Assembly (NCBI GenBank): GCA_021299675.1
Contig: JAJTIF010000359.1
Coordinates: 1 to 17,636 of the forward strand
DNA from: Pseudomonadota bacterium
GTDB taxonomy: Bacteria; Bdellovibrionota; Bacteriovoracia; Bacteriovoracales; Bacteriovoracaceae
DNA length: 17,636 nt
Reading direction: 5' to 3'
Within the stretch, counting starts at the first letter, position 1. The number at the start of each line of letters is the position of its first letter. Of this stretch, positions 14,775-17,636 are shown in pieces. The position numbers were made by a program, and so were the translations under genes. Under the pieces are notes generated by a model, which had not been told where the DNA came from, did no database searches, and worked only from the letters and a program-made list of their open reading frames with translations.

Positions 14775-16064
14775 ATGTTTAAAAAATTTTTATCTCAGAT
14801 TCTGATTGCAGCCCTGGTCTTACCGATTGTCGTGTCCTGTAAGGACAACGGCAATGATCCTCAGCTTACACGAGAACTGAAGCGCTTGTCTCGTGACGAG
14901 AGCTTATCGGCTGAGGGGCGAGAAGAAGCCGGTGTTATTCTTAGTCAAATGGAAGAGATTCAGACTGTGTTGACTAAGAATCCTGGCCTCAAAGCTCTTC
15001 CGGGCAATAGTGCCCGCGTGAGTCCGGAGCGTGCGGCGAAGATTCACCACGAGAACGCAGAAAAGACTTTTGCTCTTTTGGATGAACAGAATCAACTGAT
15101 TCACGCCATGGCAGAAAACGTCAAGCGTGTTTCAAAAATCAAATACGACCATCAAATGGATGTCGCAAAGATTGCTGAGACGGAGACACTTCTTCTCATG
15201 AATCTGCTTGTGCTAAGACACATCACTCAGTCGGCTTCACGTCGCATTCTCATGCTCATGACAAAATTTGATAAGCCCTACTTTGATAATCTCTCAGAGA
15301 ACTCGGCTACCAAACAGCGCCTGCTCTCCGATTATTCGACGGCTTTAGCGATCTCTTCGATCACGGCTAACGATCTGCGTGTGACCCTCAAGCAGTTGGT
15401 AGAGCTCAAAAAAGACGCTCTTCTGTCGGACACTCTGAAGCTCACCATCGATCGTGTGGTTGGTGGGTGTGCAGGTCATGAAAGATTGGACCGCGGTCAG
15501 GTGGATAAGTTCGCTAAGGAAAGTCTCACGTCCACTGCTCAAGAGAGCTTGCAGAAAACCATGGCAAGCTATCATGATCTCATGAAAGCCAAGTCTCTTC
15601 TCTTTGATCCTGCTAACCCGGATCATCCGATTGTGCATGTGCTGGTGATTGTTTCAAATCTTTCATGGGGTCTCATCAATACGATGGTGGGTCTTGGATT
15701 CGTGATCACCGCGGCGATTGTTGCTCCAGTGACACAGGTGGCGGGTGCTGGTGTTCGCGCCATGGGTTACGAGCCGCTCTTCATGGAAATGCGCATGCCG
15801 AAGTTGAGAATCGCAGATAGTGGCATGCAGATCTACGCTGATGTGTGTGGCCTTGGCTTCATCCCAAGTAAGATGAGTGCTGGTCTGTTTGAGCTTGATT
15901 TTTGCACAGGCTATACCTTTGCCAGCGATCACGAGGCGGGGCATGCGAAGCAGTCGGCGCTTTTGGGGCCGCTCTACTTTCCCGCAGCGATTTTAAGTTA
16001 CATCTTGAACATGGGTCATGGCGGATTTATCGAGGATTGGGCAGATGCTTGGGCAACGACTTAA
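14775..16064 (+). CDS. Predicted lipoprotein with C-terminal HExxH zinc-peptidase-like motif
   Basis: The 429 residues start with a signal peptide and a lipobox-like VVSC (Cys22). Residues about 30-275 are mainly charged helix. Residues about 286-325 are strongly hydrophobic (HVLVIVSNLSWGL, GFVITAAIVAPVT), long enough for one or two membrane segments, which is odd for a lipoprotein. At the C-terminus HEAGH (386-390) matches the HExxH zinc motif, followed by QSALLGPLYF and then FIEDWADAW (418-426), where Glu420 could be the third ligand of a gluzincin-like site. A similar arrangement, HExGH-x-x-Q-S...GPLY...E-x-[WA]-A-D, recurs in uncharacterised bacterial proteins as far as I recall. GAGGA precedes ATG 14775. 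Peptidase activity is inference; the protein stops soon after the motif. Confidence 0.88.
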   Translation: MFKKFLSQILIAALVLPIVVSCKDNGNDPQLTRELKRLSRDESLSAEGREEAGVILSQMEEIQTVLTKNPGLKALPGNSARVSPERAAKIHHENAEKTFALLDEQNQLIHAMAENVKRVSKIKYDHQMDVAKIAETETLLLMNLLVLRHITQSASRRILMLMTKFDKPYFDNLSENSATKQRLLSDYSTALAISSITANDLRVTLKQLVELKKDALLSDTLKLTIDRVVGGCAGHERLDRGQVDKFAKESLTSTAQESLQKTMASYHDLMKAKSLLFDPANPDHPIVHVLVIVSNLSWGLINTMVGLGFVITAAIVAPVTQVAGAGVRAMGYEPLFMEMRMPKLRIADSGMQIYADVCGLGFIPSKMSAGLFELDFCTGYTFASDHEAGHAKQSALLGPLYFPAAILSYILNMGHGGFIEDWADAWATT

Positions 16065-16869
16065 TTTAATCATCATCCTACTGCTCACAGCACTTGCGAG
16101 CTGTGGTCGTGCTCCTGAACTTTCAGGGGCACCACAGTTTGTGGCCGGGCAGATCACTGTGCCCGGTGATGGCAGTGGACTCTCGGTGGATCGCAGGGCC
16201 ACACGCACCTGGCGGGATTATGACGGTGATGGACTTTCCGATCGATTGGATTGGGACATGGATGGTGACGGTGTTGCTAATCTTGTGGATCAGTATCCCT
16301 TCGATGAGAAGCGCTGGGGTGAAGATAAAAACAAAAACGGCATAGCAGATTTTATTGATCTCTCCCTGTCTATGGATTCACAGAATCAGTCACTGGCGCA
16401 CTATCAATTAGAGATTTTTAAGCAGACATCCTTGGTTGTTATCCAGGGGAGTGCTCGCTTCAGTGAAACTGAATGGCAGGCACTGCAGGAGATTGTGACC
16501 TCGGAACAGTTGACTAGCGTGATCCGGTTTAGCCACGTGAAAGTCCTGGTTAAATATGACAGAAATGCTCAAGTGGATCTTCGCCGTGCTGATTTTGATG
16601 CTCACTGGCAGCAGCTTAATCTCTATAGTAATGATGAGCATGCTGCCTCTCTGAGCGCCTTTCGGGGCAGTGTGATTCATGAGTTTGGGCATGTCCATGC
16701 TCTTGAAAATCCTAGAGATTTCATGGCTTTCTCAAGCCGCTTTGCCTCTTGGTCCTCTCCCAGTACCTACGGGTCAAGTTCCCCAGAAGAGGGTTACGCC
16801 GAAGATTTTGCGCTCAAACTCTTCCGTGCCGGCCTCGATTTAGATCCCTCTCGTTTTGATCTGCTATAG
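16045..16869 (+). CDS. Lipoprotein with Ca-binding repeats and HExxH metallopeptidase-like site
   Basis: With the start at ATG 16045 the protein has 274 residues and a clean lipoprotein signal: MLGQRLNLIIILLLTALASC, lipobox LASC, Cys20. An in-frame ATG at 16018 adds nine residues before it and overlaps the previous gene further; I prefer 16045. Residues 58-102 hold three DxDxDG-type loops (DYDGDGLSD, DMDGDGVAN, DKNKNGIAD) like EF-hand-like or thrombospondin type 3 calcium repeats. Near the C-terminus IHEFGHVHALEN (211-222) contains HExxH, and EEGYAEDFALKLF (248-260) supplies a likely third zinc ligand, Glu253, in the E-D-F-A setting common in small gluzincin-like peptidases. The start overlaps the preceding gene by 20 bases. 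A calcium-stabilised, membrane-anchored metallopeptidase is a reasonable prediction; the substrate is unknown. Confidence 0.88.
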   Translation: MLGQRLNLIIILLLTALASCGRAPELSGAPQFVAGQITVPGDGSGLSVDRRATRTWRDYDGDGLSDRLDWDMDGDGVANLVDQYPFDEKRWGEDKNKNGIADFIDLSLSMDSQNQSLAHYQLEIFKQTSLVVIQGSARFSETEWQALQEIVTSEQLTSVIRFSHVKVLVKYDRNAQVDLRRADFDAHWQQLNLYSNDEHAASLSAFRGSVIHEFGHVHALENPRDFMAFSSRFASWSSPSTYGSSSPEEGYAEDFALKLFRAGLDLDPSRFDLL

Positions 16870-16928
16870 CCATAATTGCCTCCTATGAACACGCTTAAGC
16901 TTTTGAAATAATAAGCTAGGGAGAACTT

Positions 16929-17636
16929 ATGCTTATTCGTTTATTTGCTTTCATTTTGACCATCCAGGGCAGTGCTTGGGCACTCGATTGCCGTGAAGCT
17001 CAGGCGCCCAGTGCGGTCTCGAGTTCTGTGCAACAGATGCTCAATCAAGCCTCCAGCTTTCGCTCGGTGGAAGATTTCATCATCGGTTTACCAGATGAGA
17101 TGAAGTCGAACTTCACTATGCTAGCTGACTCCAGAAGCTACCACGCCAGTAGTCTTGAAAATCCGCGAGTGGTGTTGAGTTCGAATGATGGGCGAGTCCG
17201 AGTCAGCTACAGCACACTTCCTAACTCCCGCGGTTCAAATGCTGTGGAGATTTCCATTTGGAATCCCGAAACCATGAGTTTTGATTATAAAGAGATCAAA
17301 GCCAAATCTCCGACGACCCCACTGGTGGCGGAACAAAGTCCTATTGCTTGTGCCAATTGCCACGGTAATCCTCCGAAGCCAAACCTCGAAGCTCCCGATC
17401 GTGTTCCTGGCGCCATTCCTTTTGCCCGTGAAACGGTCGTTTCCAATTCGCCTGAGTCGCAGTGGTATAAGAGCTACTTGGAAAGAATGGAAGAGCGTAG
17501 CCCGGAGAATTTTCGCTTTAATGTGCTGAGACCCGATGTGAATCTAGAGCAATACCGAGAAAGAGAATCCGCGGGGCCCACTATACAGGTCAGCACGCAG
17601 GCGCAACCTTCACGCCCAGAAAGGTACTATCAACAA
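16929..17636 (+). CDS. Exported protein with one CxxCH haem-c motif (3' end outside window)
   Basis: The frame is open from ATG 16929 to the last base of the window, 236 codons, so the gene continues beyond it. GGGAGA before the start is a good ribosome binding site. The protein begins with a Sec signal peptide (MLIRLFAFILTIQGSAWA, cleavage likely after Ala18). The mature part has a beta-rich region with VEISIWNPETMSFDY, and then CANCH (141-145) in IACANCHGNPPKPN, a c-type haem attachment motif in a Pro-rich setting. Uncharacterised exported proteins with a similar CxxCHG...P context occur in several proteobacteria, to my knowledge. Only one motif and no distal Met ligand is visible. It follows the Ca/metallopeptidase lipoprotein after 59 bases on the same strand, so it may be in the operon. 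Covalent haem binding is predicted, not shown. Confidence 0.85.
   Translation, partial: MLIRLFAFILTIQGSAWALDCREAQAPSAVSSSVQQMLNQASSFRSVEDFIIGLPDEMKSNFTMLADSRSYHASSLENPRVVLSSNDGRVRVSYSTLPNSRGSNAVEISIWNPETMSFDYKEIKAKSPTTPLVAEQSPIACANCHGNPPKPNLEAPDRVPGAIPFARETVVSNSPESQWYKSYLERMEERSPENFRFNVLRPDVNLEQYRERESAGPTIQVSTQAQPSRPERYYQQ

Noticed and set aside
16870..16928. Short AGCTT...AAGCT inverted repeat (16898-16917) as a terminator between the last two genes
   Set aside because: The stem is only 5 bp and AT-rich, the loop is 10 bases and no T run follows, so it cannot separate the two genes with any confidence.

Overview
The window is a gene-dense stretch of a Gram-negative bacterial chromosome. Genes with clear families (cyclophilin, RecJ, NhaC, Ppk1, SixA-like, Ppx/GppA) alternate with many lipobox or Sec-signal proteins of no known family and one beta-barrel-like protein ending in Phe. 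Balanced base composition by eye, small gaps, overlapping convergent gene ends and many orphan lipoproteins suggest a Bdellovibrionota or former deltaproteobacterial lineage. That placement is inference only; no rRNA or marker gene here proves it. I saw no tRNA, rRNA, CRISPR array, transposase, integrase or phage gene.

Layout. (1) 1-1344, plus strand: the tail of an unknown gene, a cyclophilin-type prolyl isomerase and a small lipoprotein. (2) 1337-3277, minus strand: a zinc-ribbon mini-protein followed by recJ, whose end overlaps the lipoprotein end. (3) 3340-4701, minus strand: an exported coiled-coil protein with a His-rich mature start and a Gln/Met/Pro-rich tail, closed by a textbook intrinsic terminator. 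(4) 4702-4933: a 232-bp divergent control region with two inverted repeats, each touching the candidate -35 box of one direction, plus direct repeats. (5) 4934-9001, plus strand: an nhaC - ppk1 - sixA-like run, joined by a 22-bp gap and an ATGA overlap. (6) 8993-9961, minus strand: Ppx/GppA phosphatase, overlapping the sixA-like end. Polyphosphate synthesis and a candidate polyphosphate-degrading enzyme therefore meet tail to tail. (7) 10023-10340: a small orphan protein. (8) 10491-17636, plus strand, running off the window: an outer-membrane barrel candidate, a 1070-residue lipoprotein built from a duplicated two-part module, two lipoproteins with HExxH...E-D-[FW]-A zinc-peptidase-like signatures (the second also with Ca-binding DxDxDG repeats), and the start of an exported protein with one CxxCH haem-c motif.

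Region 8 is the best candidate for an undescribed system. All five genes are co-directional. The first four are separated by an 11-bp overlap, an 8-bp gap and a 20-bp overlap, and the fifth follows after 59 bp. All carry export signals. The working picture is a surface or periplasmic complex with a barrel, a large lipoprotein, two putative lipoprotein metallopeptidases and possibly a redox protein; its function is not known.
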